Of a stretch of 64,000 nucleotides of DNA, positions 11,896-25,062 are shown in pieces (the stretch's first letter is position 1; the number at the start of each line of letters is the position of its first letter). A program made the position numbers and the translations under genes. The stretch is from Glandiceps talaboti (taxonomy: Eukaryota; Hemichordata; Enteropneusta; Spengelidae): assembly GCF_964340395.1 (NCBI RefSeq), contig NC_135569.1:3125040-3189039 (forward strand), read 5' to 3'. The notes under the pieces were generated by a model. It was not told the DNA's origin. It did no database searches and saw only the letters and a program-made list of their open reading frames with translations.

Positions 11896-12941
11896 TAAAT
11901 GCATTTAGCACGTTATGAATTTTTTTTAGAGTTTGTCTTCAGTAAATAAGTAGACAAACGGTTTGTATATTTATCAGTAGCTTACACTAATTATTAACGC
12001 ATAATGTCTGAATATTTTCTCTGTCTTATAGTACATGTCCATCTTCAATATAAATAATTCACGATGAATGTCAAGTGCAGCTGTGAGTCAGTACATTGTC
12101 ACAGTTGATATCGAACTCCACATCAAAATGTCAAGTTACAAAAAAAAACAGCAGGAAGGAATCATATGTTTTACGTCGTTCCCATAGGTCAAAGAGCAAG
12201 GGTCAAATTTCTCGCAAAGCAGAAATCTCGATTGTAGGAATATCACGTCAGCATACATCAATCACAATTTGTTCATGGTCTTGACCGTAATATATTGATT
12301 TATCATGCCGCCATAATGCAGCTACCAGGAGATCAATGCTGCTAATTCCCACTAGATATGAACAAAAAATGTCAAGGTTCTTATAAAGAATTATTTAAAT
12401 TGCTTTTGACAAATGATAATGACCATTGAAACGCAATCTTTGTACCCGAGTCTCACCAGACACAAGGTAAATAAAACATCAAAATTAGATATATCTATAT
12501 ATATGTATGTGTGTTTTGACATTGATTGATATGACCCCTTGTGACCCTAAAGGTCATGGCAAAACTAAATCATTGATTCGTCAGTGGTTCTACCAGTCAA
12601 TCAATCTGGAAGATATAGTTTAGACAACCTTCCTTCGATTAATAGACAAAATGTTTTAGAAAGCTCGTTAAAGATGATTGAGAAATATCGATAAATGACT
12701 GATAACATAATAATTTTATATGTATTTTTTTCCAACTAATGATAACTGATATAATATCGGATGGATTGCAAACTTCATCGTGTCTTCATATTGCAAAATT
12801 CAATGATTTTTTTGGGGGGCTACTAATAATTCCCATATTTTTCTCAAACAAACGTTTTCTTGAGACCATAATGGAAATAGAAACTCAGAGACCTTAGTTG
12901 ACAAGGTTACGATATCGATTCTGATTTTATACAATGAATGA

Positions 12942-13009
<68 letters not shown>

Positions 13010-13034
13010 CATCCATCCATCCATCCGTCCGTCT
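12942..13034 (+). repeat. Compound microsatellite (GTCT)n(CCAT)n(CCGT)n
   Basis: Pure TGTC repeats of about 68 bp pass into CCAT and then CCGT units. Confidence 0.97.
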
Positions 13035-13138
13035 TTTCATATTAATCATATATTTATCTAGTTTATATTCAGATGTGGGGTTATAAACTAAAACGAATGA
13101 ATACCTCTTTATTAAAATTTTCAACACTCACAGTGCGT

Positions 13139-13320
13139 GTTTGTATGTATGTATGTATGTATGTATGTATGTATGTATGTATGTATGTATGTATGTATGT
13201 ATGTATGTATGTATGTATGTATGTATGTATGTATACATGTGTGTATGTATGTATGTATGTATGTATGTATGTATGTATGTATGTGTGTATGTATGTATGT
13301 ATGTATGTGTGTGTGTGTGT
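13139..13320 (+). repeat. (GTAT)n microsatellite
   Basis: About 180 bp of TATG repeats with a few GTGTG and one TACATG interruption, ending in GT dinucleotides. Confidence 0.97.
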
Positions 13321-13958
13321 CTACCACTCCTGTTAAGTCCTACGCTACTGAAGTCCAATTCCTTGTACATGTATAATTCGAGAGACTCTGCCATTATCAG
13401 TCATGCAAACTTATTATAATTACAATATTAAGATATCAGTTCATAGCAATGTGTCCAGACCTCATAAAGTTCGTTAAACTAGGTCAATTGTAAACACCAG
13501 GCAAGAAATCTCAGAGAGTAAATCTGTCATCAAATTACAGTGAATGTTTAACAGAAAGTGGTGATCTGGATTAGAACTCGACATATTCTGCCAAGAGACA
13601 CGAATGAACTTGTCGCTTTTAATTTACCAGATGAAAATATACTGCTGTTGAAGGCTTTAGTTCTCAATTGTCAAGTATATCTATTCAAGTAATAATTTGC
13701 CTTCAGGTGGAAGTGTTTGATTTCGTTCCTGACGCTATTCACCCATAAGATAATGAGGTAATTAGGACTCCCTACTGAATGTTTGTGTAACATGCTGACC
13801 CCCTAGCCAGCTCATTGTGTTTATTTCGTCCTTTGAGACGGTGACTCGGTTGCATGCCACGTGCAAGTACGTGTCTATGCTGATCTTTTGCCACCGTTTT
13901 GCGTAGCTTCTGGAATTTCACCAACGTTAGAATTACTGTCGGCTTGTTTGAGTTAAAG

Positions 13959-13971
13959 AGGTTAAAGGTCA
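13959..13971 (+). promoter_or_regulatory. DR1-like nuclear-receptor half-site pair
   Basis: AGGTTAAAGGTCA is one base away from the DR1 consensus AGGTCAAAGGTCA recognised by HNF4 and RXR heterodimers. A site this short occurs by chance in long sequence. It lies about 120 bp before the exon candidate at 14077. Confidence 0.2.
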
Positions 13972-14076
13972 AAGAATTTTATCCTTTCGAGTTTGTCGGT
14001 GTTTCTTTTCAAAATACGCGTGTCAGTTTTCTCGCGTTTTGTAAACGACTTATCAAACTGTCTTATCTCCCAAGAG

Positions 14077-14244
14077 GTAGATTCTAATAACAAGTCGAAG
14101 TATGTGGGGTTCAAAGACATCGCCATCAAGCCTGTAATGAACATGGTAATTATCGCTGGCGTATTCGCATTTATTTATTACATTGGACATGAATTGTTAT
14201 TTTTTCATAGATGGAAGGGGAGAGGTCATATGAAGTTACCATGA
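14077..14244 (+). CDS. Candidate terminal exon of a small membrane protein
   Basis: A pyrimidine-rich run and acceptor (CTTATCTCCCAAG, then AG) precede a 55-codon open segment that ends with TGA at 14242-14244. Codon choice is richer in G/C third positions than its surroundings. The peptide has a basic start (NNKSKYVGFKD), one hydrophobic segment (VMNMVIIAGVFAFIYYIG) and a His/Arg-rich end (HRWKGRGHMKLP). This layout faintly recalls the last exon of mitochondrial F1Fo ATP synthase subunit f: NKY motif, one transmembrane helix, H..H.R tail. The match is short and the earlier exons were not found nearby. It may equally be a chance frame or a pseudogene. Confidence 0.25.
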   Translation, partial: VDSNNKSKYVGFKDIAIKPVMNMVIIAGVFAFIYYIGHELLFFHRWKGRGHMKLP

Positions 14245-14322
14245 TGTGATAATGGAACAGTTCCTGATTAATTCCTAACCACCAGTCTAATAGTTTGTTC
14301 TTTTTTGTAAATTGATATTTTC

Positions 14323-14580
<258 letters not shown>

Positions 14581-14582
<2 letters not shown>

Positions 14583-17012
14583 TTCCAGCAAGTCAATCCC
14601 TAGTACAAACCTGTTAGAGTGTAATTTTCCTGTCTCTTGGTATTTAAACCATAAATATCTATTTTATTGTCTGCACTTTCGAATGTAAACTCCATAGAAA
14701 TGGTAAGTCATTCAATTATAATTGATGTCCCATCGATTTCCGTGTTAAAATGTAACAACCAAAGAGATCTAGAAAGGAGGTAATTTTGGGGCAATATATA
14801 AATTGAATTTACTAAATTCTACTTTCATGGATATGCTGTCAGATTTGGAATATATGCTATCAATGTACTGTTAATTTTATCATATTCATATAAAGGATTG
14901 ATTTAATTCCTAGAAATGTGGCTCCCTAGCAGAACTTTTTCATTTTAAAGGTGGAAGGTCACGGAATTGAGTTCTCATAAATCATTATTAAATGAAAATG
15001 GCGCCAAGGAGATGTTGTAGGACGGAGATTGAATTATGCTGTCAAGGTCTTGTCTGATATAAATCTATTTAGTATGATATTATCATCTTTGAGAAAGATC
15101 TATCGGGACAAGCGAGATATCTTGATGAAGAGTTGAGATAAAATTATCTATAATTGTGTAATTCAATGACGCGTAGAATGTAGAATATGCACTTCTGCTA
15201 TGTAGGTCTCCTCAAATTTTGTTCATGAGGTGATTCTCGTCCGTTGACACGTGTACTGGCCTAGAAACAAGTTCAGTACCAAACTTCTAAATAACAGCAT
15301 AGCAGCCCATGTAGTTAAGTTCCATGTACATGTACAATGAAACAATAAAAGTACATGTCACATTTTAACTATTTTCAAATGGAATATTTTGTTGTTTTTT
15401 CGGTCGACTTTTTCATCCCCGCATTAAAGCTGATATCACCATCGATCCAACAAACACACTACATGTATTTACTACAGAAAACGCTTAAAGGCCAGGATTT
15501 CATCCCAAGTTCTCGCATTTAGTTTTATCTTATCGGTGGAGTTATCAGGGTGACAGCAATTATTTGTTTGTTCTGATCAACCCTTCTACAGCTCTTCCAG
15601 CTAAATTTTAATCCCCATCCAAACTGGGCTTTTATTGTATGTACCGTTTATTCATACAATATCTACACCGACATAAAGTCTATGTAGACGGTAATGTAAA
15701 CGACTAAAAGTCAAAGTAGTGTAGCAGGGTGGAATCGTTCTAAGTAAAGATTAGCTGTACATCCAACGGACAAACATTTTCTGAAAATACTAGAGCTTTA
15801 ATCGGTAGATCAATGTTTGATTTAAAGCCTGGAGTGTTGCATCTGTAAGTACACGTAATATTATAGGAAATCTTTAAAAGCACTCATAAATCGTCAATCA
15901 AACATCAGGGAATTCAGGGTATTGATATAACACTTGCATTTAGATGGATTGCACAGATTTGTTGTAGGTTGTTTTCACTAGCAATCAAGGATATATTACA
16001 GATTTTGATCCTTAGGTTTCAGATTATATTTATAGTACATTTTTTATTAAAGACTACCGTGTAAGCAGGATTATCTATATATCTATCTACTACATGTAAG
16101 ATCACTGTGACATACATTCTATCAAGTCTTGGCTCCAGGATGGGATTGCAATTCATCTGACTGTATATCATATAACCCAATTAAATGGTATTTAAAGTAA
16201 ACACTGGCAGATGTCGAAGACAACCTAAGGGAATGGTATATTGTACAAGACACACATATCACTGACTATGAAATAATACTGTTAACATAAATGACTTCTG
16301 ATATGGACCACCATAAAAGACATAATTCAGATCTGACAAACCATTCGTCTATAGAGTTTTCCCTTTCGTATCGCTGTCAGTTGCTGTATTTCTTTTAGAA
16401 ATTATACAATGTGTGATTTCTTTGAAAAAAACATATAAGTTGAAAAAACAATTCAGAATGTATTGATAATTGTCTATAACTTTAAAAAAGTTTTAATGTT
16501 CGATAGCCTTTGAGGATGTCATTAATTCAATAATAATGTCCAAAATGTTTGAAAGTGATAATTTTACAACATGCAATATCACTATGTTGTTTATGTTCAC
16601 ACTTGTTAGCCACTCTTGCTAACGGGCCTGAGGGCAAATATTGAAATTGATGAGTTTTTTTTCTGGTTATTACAAAATAGAGAGCTGCTCATGTGTATAT
16701 AGTTAGATTTAATAAATGTGTATTCTATATGAAATATGCTTCAAAAAATCTTCAACTACTTGTAGAATAGGTACATATCATGTAGTCAAGAAACTAGATT
16801 ACCTGTGGTTCACCGTCATGCTCCTTCAGTGATAATAACAAGAAATATAATGAATACGAAGAGCATTAGCCCAGGTATACACATCTACTGGTATATCAAT
16901 CTCTAGGTATCATGGTTTTGTTATTAATCTTATATTACGAGAATATTACACGGTGTTTCATACCATTAAACCCATCAACGTGTGTGATTTTATATGAGTA
17001 ACAGGAGTGGTG
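14581..17012. other. AT-rich sequence, nothing recognised
   Basis: No open frame of 60 codons or more and no repeat or RNA gene recognised. Confidence 0.5.
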
Positions 17013-17013
17013 G

Positions 17014-17044
<31 letters not shown>

Positions 17045-17487
17045 TACATACATACATACATACATACACACACATACACATACACACGCACGCACGCACA
17101 CACACACATACATACATACATACACACATACATACATACACACATACATACATACATACATACATACATACATACATACATACACACATACATACATACA
17201 TACATACATACATACATACATACATACATACATACATACATACATACCTACATACACACATACACAAATACATACATACATACATACATACATACATACA
17301 TACATACATACATGCACATACATACATACATACATACATACATACATACATACATACATACATACATACATACATACATGCACATACATACATACATACA
17401 CATACATACATACATACATACATACATACATACATACATACATACATGCACATACATACATACATACATACATACATACATACATAC
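17013..17487 (+). repeat. Long compound microsatellite (CA)n(CATA)n
   Basis: 475 bp of CA and TACA units with interspersed CACG and TGCA interruptions. It is the longest tetranucleotide tract in the window. Six overlapping frames (YVCM, YIHT) are products of the repeat. Confidence 0.97.
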
Positions 17488-18510
17488 AGATGTGACCTTT
17501 AAGCTTAATTGCAGTTGTGAGTTACGGGTAAAATATATTGGAAACTTTAATTGTAACGTGTGATTTAAGTTCAAATCGATGTAATAACGAGTCTAATGTT
17601 ACAGAAACAAATTGATACCCTGAAGTCGTCATTGACAAAGATTAATCACGCAGTATTGGGAAGGTCTGTAATTCTGGAGATCACACCAGAGACTGTAGTT
17701 TGAGAAAACGATAAACTTTGTATTCTAAATTGGTACCAGTATCCAGTGTAGGATAAATTATTCTTTGATCCTAAGGTAGATGATGTGTTGAGTTTCTACG
17801 AGTAAGTCCCTTGTGTATAAAGTAATCTTTAGGAAACGTATCAGGCTTTACAATGCGACACATGGATGCACGTAATGACTTGATTTTCATTGAAATACCT
17901 CCAGCGAGAAAAAAACAACCCAAATGATATTTTCGAGCAAACTATGTAGACAGCTTCAAGGCATGTACGGTTAAGGTTGTTAACACTGTGGGTGATTGGA
18001 TAGAGATTAGCATCTTTCTCTTTATACGCACTTCGGGATACTCGGACTAATTACCATATATCTCTACATTCGTACAACTTTGATCACAGTTGCTTGACTC
18101 AGAATGACATGTCTAACACTTTCAATGCCAAGGTTTGACAGATTAATACAACACTAGATACTAGTGGCAAACGAGGCAAGGACTTAAAATTGCAAGGTTG
18201 TCGGTATTGAAAGCGAAACACCTGATTGAGGCTTCGAATCCATCAGAATGTAGACACCCCCTGGTGGCCTATCACTACGATCAAGGTTAGTGTCAGTAAT
18301 CTACCCTGTTGTTTAAATGAATGGGAAAAACAGTATACAGGAGCTTCAACTAATTCATAACAGTCACTTGCGGTGACACTCTGCGTGATTTGTTTTGCTT
18401 CAAGCCTTTTTTGCGACAGAGCTCTTAAATGTACACCACTCTATGAAGACACCAGTTTATTGCAAAGAAACATAACCTTCATGTATGCTTCAGTTTGTTT
18501 GCAATGAGCA

Positions 18511-18576
18511 GTATGTACGTACGTACGTACGTACGTACGTACGTATGTATGTATGTATGTATGTATGTACGTACGT

Positions 18577-18645
<69 letters not shown>

Positions 18646-18656
18646 ATGGATGGATG
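18511..18656 (+). repeat. Compound microsatellite (GTAC)n(GTAT)n(GT)n(GGAT)n
   Basis: The self-complementary repeat GTAC (about 35 bp) passes to GTAT, back to GTAC, then about 64 bp of GT, then three GGAT units. The GTAC portion can fold on itself. Confidence 0.97.
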
Positions 18657-18890
18657 GACTTACCAAAAACATCAATTATGCAAATGACTAATCAACAAGC
18701 TATATGGAATTTGAAGTTTACATTAATATATAGTCTAATTAATGACAATCGTGAATTATGGAAATGTCATGTTAATATTCGTAGGATCATTACAATTAGT
18801 TAATTAATTCTTGCTTTTACCATAAAAAGGTGTATAGCAAGTTTCATTACAATTGATGCTGTAGTTTATGGGATACCCTTCCACAGTCAG
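18657..18890 (-). repeat. Dispersed repeat, minus-strand copy of the 8.8-kb family
   Basis: Read on the minus strand, 18875-18831 gives TATCCCATAAACTACAGCAT followed by CAATTGTAATGAAACTTG and then TATGGTAAAAGCAAGAAT. This aligns with the 8767-8840 module (TATCTCAAAAACTAC, TAATGAAACTTTG, TATGGTAATTGCAAGAAT). Further along, AGTCATTTGCATAATTGATG matches the 78-bp duplicated segment at 8873. The copy is bounded by microsatellites on both sides. Confidence 0.6.
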
Positions 18891-18896
18891 ACTGTC

Positions 18897-18937
<41 letters not shown>

Positions 18938-18940
18938 GGC

Positions 18941-18978
<38 letters not shown>
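18891..18978 (+). repeat. (GACA)n microsatellite
   Basis: About 85 bp of AGAC repeats with one GGCAGAGA interruption, abutting the dispersed repeat at 18657-18890. Confidence 0.97.
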
Positions 18979-18979
<1 letters not shown>

Positions 18980-19910
18980 AGCATAACATAACCTTCCCTT
19001 AAGTTAAGAATATAAAGTAGATAGCCACTTCTCATTCACATTGCCACTTGAAGCTGTCCTTCAGATTAATAACAGTACATTCATTGGCGTGACTCAGACC
19101 TCTTGAGGTGGAATAAACGTGTTTGAATGAAAGAGACAGCAGATATTTGTAGTTATACTTAAATCTCAGTACATCCGTCGTTATAGTACAGTCAATCACT
19201 TTGAGTACCATAACAAGCAATTGCAAATCCACTAAGCACTTTTCCTGCTATTTGCGGTAACTTTCTTTTCAAATTTAGGTCTTTGGTTTCTTTTTACTGC
19301 TTTTTGTTATGATTGATAACCCAAGTTATTAAACCGTGGCGATTGTTCCTAGATAATAATACGTGTATATAGAGTAGATTTTAGGATATATTTATAACAA
19401 AGGGATGAGTTTAGTTTTTGAGAAAAAAAATGAATTACTCTTTGATTTTCGAAGGACAAATATATATATATATAGCACAGTTTGACATTACGTCAATCAT
19501 GATTTGAGTTTTTTACCATTGAATGTCATTGTGGTTTTTTTTTTAAATGACAAAACTAAAATTCGAACCTAAATACAGCCTATATTATGATTGACACCAC
19601 ATAATCACAAGGTTTACAGATAACCATGCAGGAATGAAATCCGTTTGATTGAGAAGTTTTGTATTTGCATGTATTTTGTCACACAGACAAACATGGACAT
19701 ACAGATACTACAAATATGCGTTTATGTGTCATGGGTTTGTGTTAAATAAACGGTCTTGCAGGTGTAAATAAATGTATTTCAAGTTGTATTTATGTACCTT
19801 GAATGATATACGTTGGGTAGTAATACACAAAGCACATTAACATAGAAAAAACACAAGAAAGAAAGGTGTACTTAAAATTTACATGTATAGTAATTTTGTT
19901 GCATTTTTTT

Positions 19911-20051
19911 GTATGTATGTATGTATGTATGTATGTATGCATGTATGTATGCATGTATGTATGTATGTATGTATGTATGTATGTATGTATGTATGTATGT
20001 ATGTATGTGTGTGTATGTATGTATGTATGTATGTATGTGTGTGTATGTGCT

Positions 20052-20090
<39 letters not shown>

Positions 20091-20162
20091 GTGTTTGTGT
20101 TTGTGTTTGTGTTTGTGTTTGTGTTTGTGTTTGTGTTTGTGTTTGTGTTTGTGTTTGTGTTA
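19911..20162 (+). repeat. Three-part microsatellite (GTAT)n(GTCT)n(GTTTGT)n
   Basis: About 138 bp of TATG repeats, about 35 bp of TGTC repeats, then about 70 bp of a GTTTGT hexamer, in one head-to-tail series. Confidence 0.97.
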
Positions 20163-20413
20163 GGTAAGATATAGCTGTTTATTAAGATATCTTGATTTGC
20201 TGATTTAGCGATAAATAGTAATACTTATATACGGTTGCACGTTTACAGGATCTGCCAACGTACTAGAATCTAATATTGCACTATAATGAGAGATGCTATC
20301 AGTCGACATCATGCCTACCTCCAGGAATAGCTTCAACGTTTCTAGATCTATCCATGCCAAAGGGATGCTTCAATATATAACAATTAAGCACGTGTTGGTT
20401 ATTTTAATCGCCG

Positions 20414-20418
20414 AGCTA

Positions 20419-20450
<32 letters not shown>

Positions 20451-20468
20451 GACTTACATAGCTTAGCT
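20414..20468. repeat. (GACA)n tract between 7-bp inverted repeats
   Basis: AGCTAAG at 20414-20420 and its exact reverse complement CTTAGCT at 20462-20468 enclose about 30 bp of GACA repeats. Confidence 0.7.
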
Positions 20469-20664
20469 TCTCTGTGAAACATTGACACTACTTCGTCTGT
20501 GTCATCTTTTCATAGTTAGTTTAACATTAATGGTGAAAATAATTTGGTTGTTAAGTTATTAACCCCAACCTTTGCTTTAAAATTTTTTTTAATGCATTCT
20601 CCTAGAAGACTGTATCACGACTCTTCCCAGAAAGCGTCATTGTGGACGTAAATTAGTCATAGCT

Positions 20665-20677
20665 AGGTCAAAGGTCA
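20665..20677 (+). promoter_or_regulatory. Consensus DR1 nuclear-receptor site
   Basis: AGGTCAAAGGTCA is an exact match to the DR1 element bound by HNF4 and RXR heterodimers. No promoter or gene is identifiable within several kilobases, so function is uncertain. Confidence 0.35.
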
Positions 20678-21689
20678 GACTTTGGGGACGAAATAAACGA
20701 AGTCTTCACCGTTTTGCAATTTAATAGTAGTTTTGCCTATTTCTATGTACATATACATCATTTTTGAAATGAGATGTATGGTGCATTCAAAAACTATAGT
20801 CATCATATCAGAAAAGTTGTTAGGGAAAATGGAGAATATGTATTTAGACGAAACTAATAAAGTGTCCCCTGCTGTTGAACATTACAAGCACTTCATTCGT
20901 AAGACTTGGTCCTTAGATATTAAAGGCGCCACATGTCGTTGAAATTTCAAACGGTATTAAATTGCATCGTAAGAGTTTCAGTAGTGTGAACCTTAATCAA
21001 AATCAAGAGTGTTCTGTATGTGAACATTTCTATCACAGAGTATTATTCGGTAGATGTACACGTAGGGATCTATGTTAGACAGCTGAATGATTGCGATATC
21101 TGCATGAATGGTCCTTTAACATTTTTGGGGGACTTAGCAATTATAATTCTCAGTACGTCTTGTCGAGAAACTTTGAATGAAACGTGAATGATCATTGATG
21201 GGCCTCCCGAACCCCATGAACCAACATCAATTTTGTTCAAAATGATATGTACGAAAATTAGAATTGATATCTAAGACATTGTACGATCTGTTTGTGTTCG
21301 ATGTTGGGGTCAAAGGTGGAAGCATCGTATGTAAAATGAACGGGGATCGTTAGCGCTTCCGTTTCATATCATTGCATTAGTAACTACTTCGTTTCAAACA
21401 TATGATTTATGTACATCCACGCAATTCTATCTTGGCAATTTATATAATGTATAGCGTACACCATTGTAATGAATCCTGTTTTGCTTTACGAGTGTACTAC
21501 ACATTTATTGCGGTTTTTTTGGGATAAAATTGATGTTGATAGTGTTAGAGTGTTACGACATAGCTTAATATATTTTTTGAATTATTGCTTTCGGAAAACG
21601 ATCACTTACGATTTTTAATACAGTGCTTGTTCCATAGTTGTTATCGACGTCGTCTTCATAAATATCATGTACTGTCACATCACGCACGA

Positions 21690-21835
21690 GACAATCTCGA
21701 TCGGAAATAAAACTCTGTGTTGTGTGCAAGTACATGTATGGCTTTGTTTAAACTCTAATTTGTTTTCATGTTTTATGTACCGATCACTGCATCGTCGTTT
21801 TCAATCTGAATAAAAATCAAATCAAATTTTGAATC
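21690..21835 (+). mobile_element. Possible LINE 3' tail
   Basis: A T-rich stretch ends in GAATAAAAATCAAATCAAAT, the kind of AATAAA plus ATCAA-repeat ending found on several LINE families. No reverse transcriptase remnant was recognised upstream. Confidence 0.3.
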
Positions 21836-22760
21836 AACTGAATCAAAATCTAAAATCTTTAAATTGCTACTAATGTCTTAAAATGAATTGTTAATTTGGT
21901 ACACGGTACTGAAATTTAGAAAAGAAATTGATTGATCGATAAATAAAATAGCAATTGTTTTCATCCTGTTTTGCTCAAGTTTTATTTTTTTTTGTGTGTA
22001 GAAGCATATACCCCTTGGTAGAGAAAGGTTTAACGCGTAAAAAAACACTGAGATATATGTTTCAAAGGTATATGTTTCAAAGGCTAGAAAACAAATCTTC
22101 GGCTTTATGATTTTTCCTTAATTTGGATTGTAAATGTCCCCCCTCCCCCCCCAATAAATGAGAACAAAACCAAGATTAAACGAACATCTAGGGTGAAAGT
22201 TGCAATACATTTACTAAGGATAGTACAACTACACATGTAGGTCAACCTGTTAGAAAATGTTTTAGCAAAGTACATTTTGCTATCACGAATAGGTTATGTT
22301 GTATGATGCCCTCCTTTGATCTTATTTAAGATTTACATAATTTCATTTGTACAGAATGAAATAGAGTTAACCCTGGAGTCACATTGCACACGAACATTCA
22401 AATTTAGATTTATGGTACTTCACTGTATCAGGATGTTCAATCAAAGTTTTGTCAAATACAGCGACAAAGATGAGTATTAATAATTTTTGAGGTGTGGACG
22501 CGTCACAATAAGTGAATGTTGACTTGTACATTGGGATATAAGGTACACGTATTTGTTTCCTCCAGTTATAGACAGTGACGTTACCTACGTGTTTGTTAAC
22601 ACTGATGAACGACACCAATGCTGGTATGTGATGTGTCACTAGAACTACTAATATATCTTACTTTAAAGATGCTTAGTCTGCAACTGAAATCTGCCATGTC
22701 TGTGTATATATCAACAGTGTTTGCCAAAATCACATAATTTGTTCATTTTACTGTTTATTT

Positions 22761-22821
22761 TATCCATCCATCCATCCATCCATCCATCCATCCATCCATC
22801 CATCCATCCATCCATCCGTCC

Positions 22822-22892
<71 letters not shown>

Positions 22893-22990
22893 CGTCCGTC
22901 CGCCTGCTCGCCCGTCAGTCCATCCGTCCGTCCGTCCACCCGCTCGCCCGTCAGTCCATCCGTCCGTCCGTCCGTCCGTCCGTCCGTCCA

Positions 22991-23073
<83 letters not shown>

Positions 23074-23074
23074 G
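22761..23074 (+). repeat. Composite microsatellite (CATC)n(GTCT)n(GTCC)n(GTCT)n
   Basis: A CCAT array, a GTCT array, a GC-richer middle that repeats a ~42-bp block (CGCTCGCCCGTCAGTCCATC) and a second GTCT array. Confidence 0.97.
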
Positions 23075-24627
23075 GTAGGTTTATTATCCAAGCTATTCGT
23101 TATCACTAAAATTGTCCCCAGATAAATGATTGTGTAAGCTGATTGTAATGCAAATCAGTTTGCATACGTACTAGTAATGTTTTGGGTGCCAACAGATTTA
23201 CTATGGATTCGGTCATTTATATCTATCAGAATGCCATGTGGTAGTAATGAAGGTATCTAGATACTGAGTAAACAGGCTTCTAAATATAATAGACGACATT
23301 TCAAATGTAAAACAAATCTAAGCCAAAAACCCATGTCATATTGTAAATGGTATGGCACACATACTCACATGGAGAAATCTAGAGTGACTTGTACATGTAA
23401 TGGACAAAGCTTAGGCCCTATACTATGTCAACTATTAGAGTCAAACAAAGTAATTGGTTCTAGATGTTTGATGACTCCACTGATGACAACGACAACACTG
23501 ACCTACGACCTACGACCTATGTTATATGTCCTCACCCAATTCTAGCAGAGTTAATGAGTAAAACAGAAACCGAAGGCGGACAAAATTCGGACTTCGAGAT
23601 TTTGTCCATCCATGACTCGTTTAAATGGTGTGTATCTACACGTACACCCTCAATCATTATCCATACATTATTCTGTACACGTGTCCTGTCATATATAATG
23701 TGTTCCTAGGTAAGCTTACTAATGATAAGTGGGACATTAATGTAATCAACAATAACATACATATACGTCATATTACAAGGGTCAAATCATATGTGATTTG
23801 TTATTGGGTAATCTGTAATCATCAACAATATGATATAGTCATATTTCTAGATAAAATCCAGTCATCATTAAAACAAATTGAGTAATATTTATAACATATT
23901 GATATTGATTTAACCTATTTTGGAAGAACCAATATTTCATACCTCTTACAATGTAATCATGTTTTTGAAAGAATAGGTGAATATCGCCGGTTGTACAAGT
24001 AACTAAATCAAGCAATGAATGTTTGTGAAGTGGAAACTCTATCAAACCTATTTTACTGACATTTCGTATGAACATATTAAGGAGAATCGAGCCTTAATTT
24101 GATTGGCAGTCTTATTTAGCTACACTTGACTTGGTTGTCGATCGGGTGACTGGACAGTCAATAGATGCATTCATAAAACATAAACAACAAATTTTCTAAG
24201 TATCATCTTGCAAACCAATCTGTTCAGTGCCCTAGTTTATTCACTGGGATTTTTCAAACACACGATTTTAGTAAGTCATTTGTTTGAAATATGTAGTATG
24301 AAACTTTCTACATCTGTAACTATTTGTTGGTTGGTTGGTGTAGAAATTATAATTTAAAAATGACCTAATTACACGTATTTCTATAATACAAAATGATCTA
24401 TTAATATCTGATAAAGAATAAAGTCTAGTGTAGTCGTTGAAATAAAAAAAGAAGAGATATGTTCAGATCGTGACCTCCATATATTCTACTAATAAAGAGT
24501 TTAGTAGATAGCTGAGATTAATTCATATACAGCTAAGTATTCGGATTATATGAATAAATCATAATGATATTGATAGCACAGAGACAGCATATGTCCTTGG
24601 ATAGTCTACTGTAGATTATTAAATGTA

Positions 24628-25062
24628 ATTTTTCTGATGTGTTCATTTGACTGAATATAAGGCCTAAAAAATAATTGTGTGGTTCCGGTTACCCGACCCC
24701 ACCGACCTAGCTTTTCACTGCCGACCCTAAACTTTTTTTACGTATTCGAGAAAAAAATAATAAAATCGCAGTCTCATGAGAAATAGTGGATGCGGAAACT
24801 GACATCAACTTAAAAAGACAAAATAAAATTGTTCTTCAAATCTCTAATGGCTGTACATCTGATAGGAAGAAATAAATAACACAGAGACCATTTGGAAAAC
24901 AATGGAAAACCTGAACTACACACTCACACATGAAAAAAATAAATAAAAAATAAACAATCTACCTACCCCACCTATTCTAAAATTGAGCGTAATCGAAACC
25001 ATACAATTTTTTATTAGACCAAACTGGTAAAGCCGTCATTTTTCAGATGTGTTCATTTGACT
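24628..25062. mobile_element. TIR element (24664-25017) between 25-bp direct repeats
   Basis: The element ends are imperfect inverted repeats of about 29 bp. The left end has AATTGTGTGGTTCCGGTTAC; the right end in reverse complement has AATTGTATGGTTTCGATTAC, with CTAA and T/A-rich bases outside both. A 25-bp direct repeat with one mismatch (core GATGTGTTCATTTGACT) sits outside, at 24628-24652 and 25038-25062, separated from the TIRs by 11 and 20 bp. No coding is present. A non-autonomous DNA transposon is the simplest reading. The outer direct repeats could be a long target duplication or a nested older insertion. Confidence 0.6.

Noticed and set aside
16935-17563. Several 100-190 residue frames of YVCM or YIHT repeats
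   Set aside because: These are products of the CATA/CA microsatellite on both strands. The same applies to frames at 4.8, 13.2, 19.9, 36.7 and 44.8 kb.
18181-18250. Possible tRNA B-box (GGCTTCGAATCC)
   Set aside because: No matching A-box, acceptor stem or anticodon arm could be built around it.
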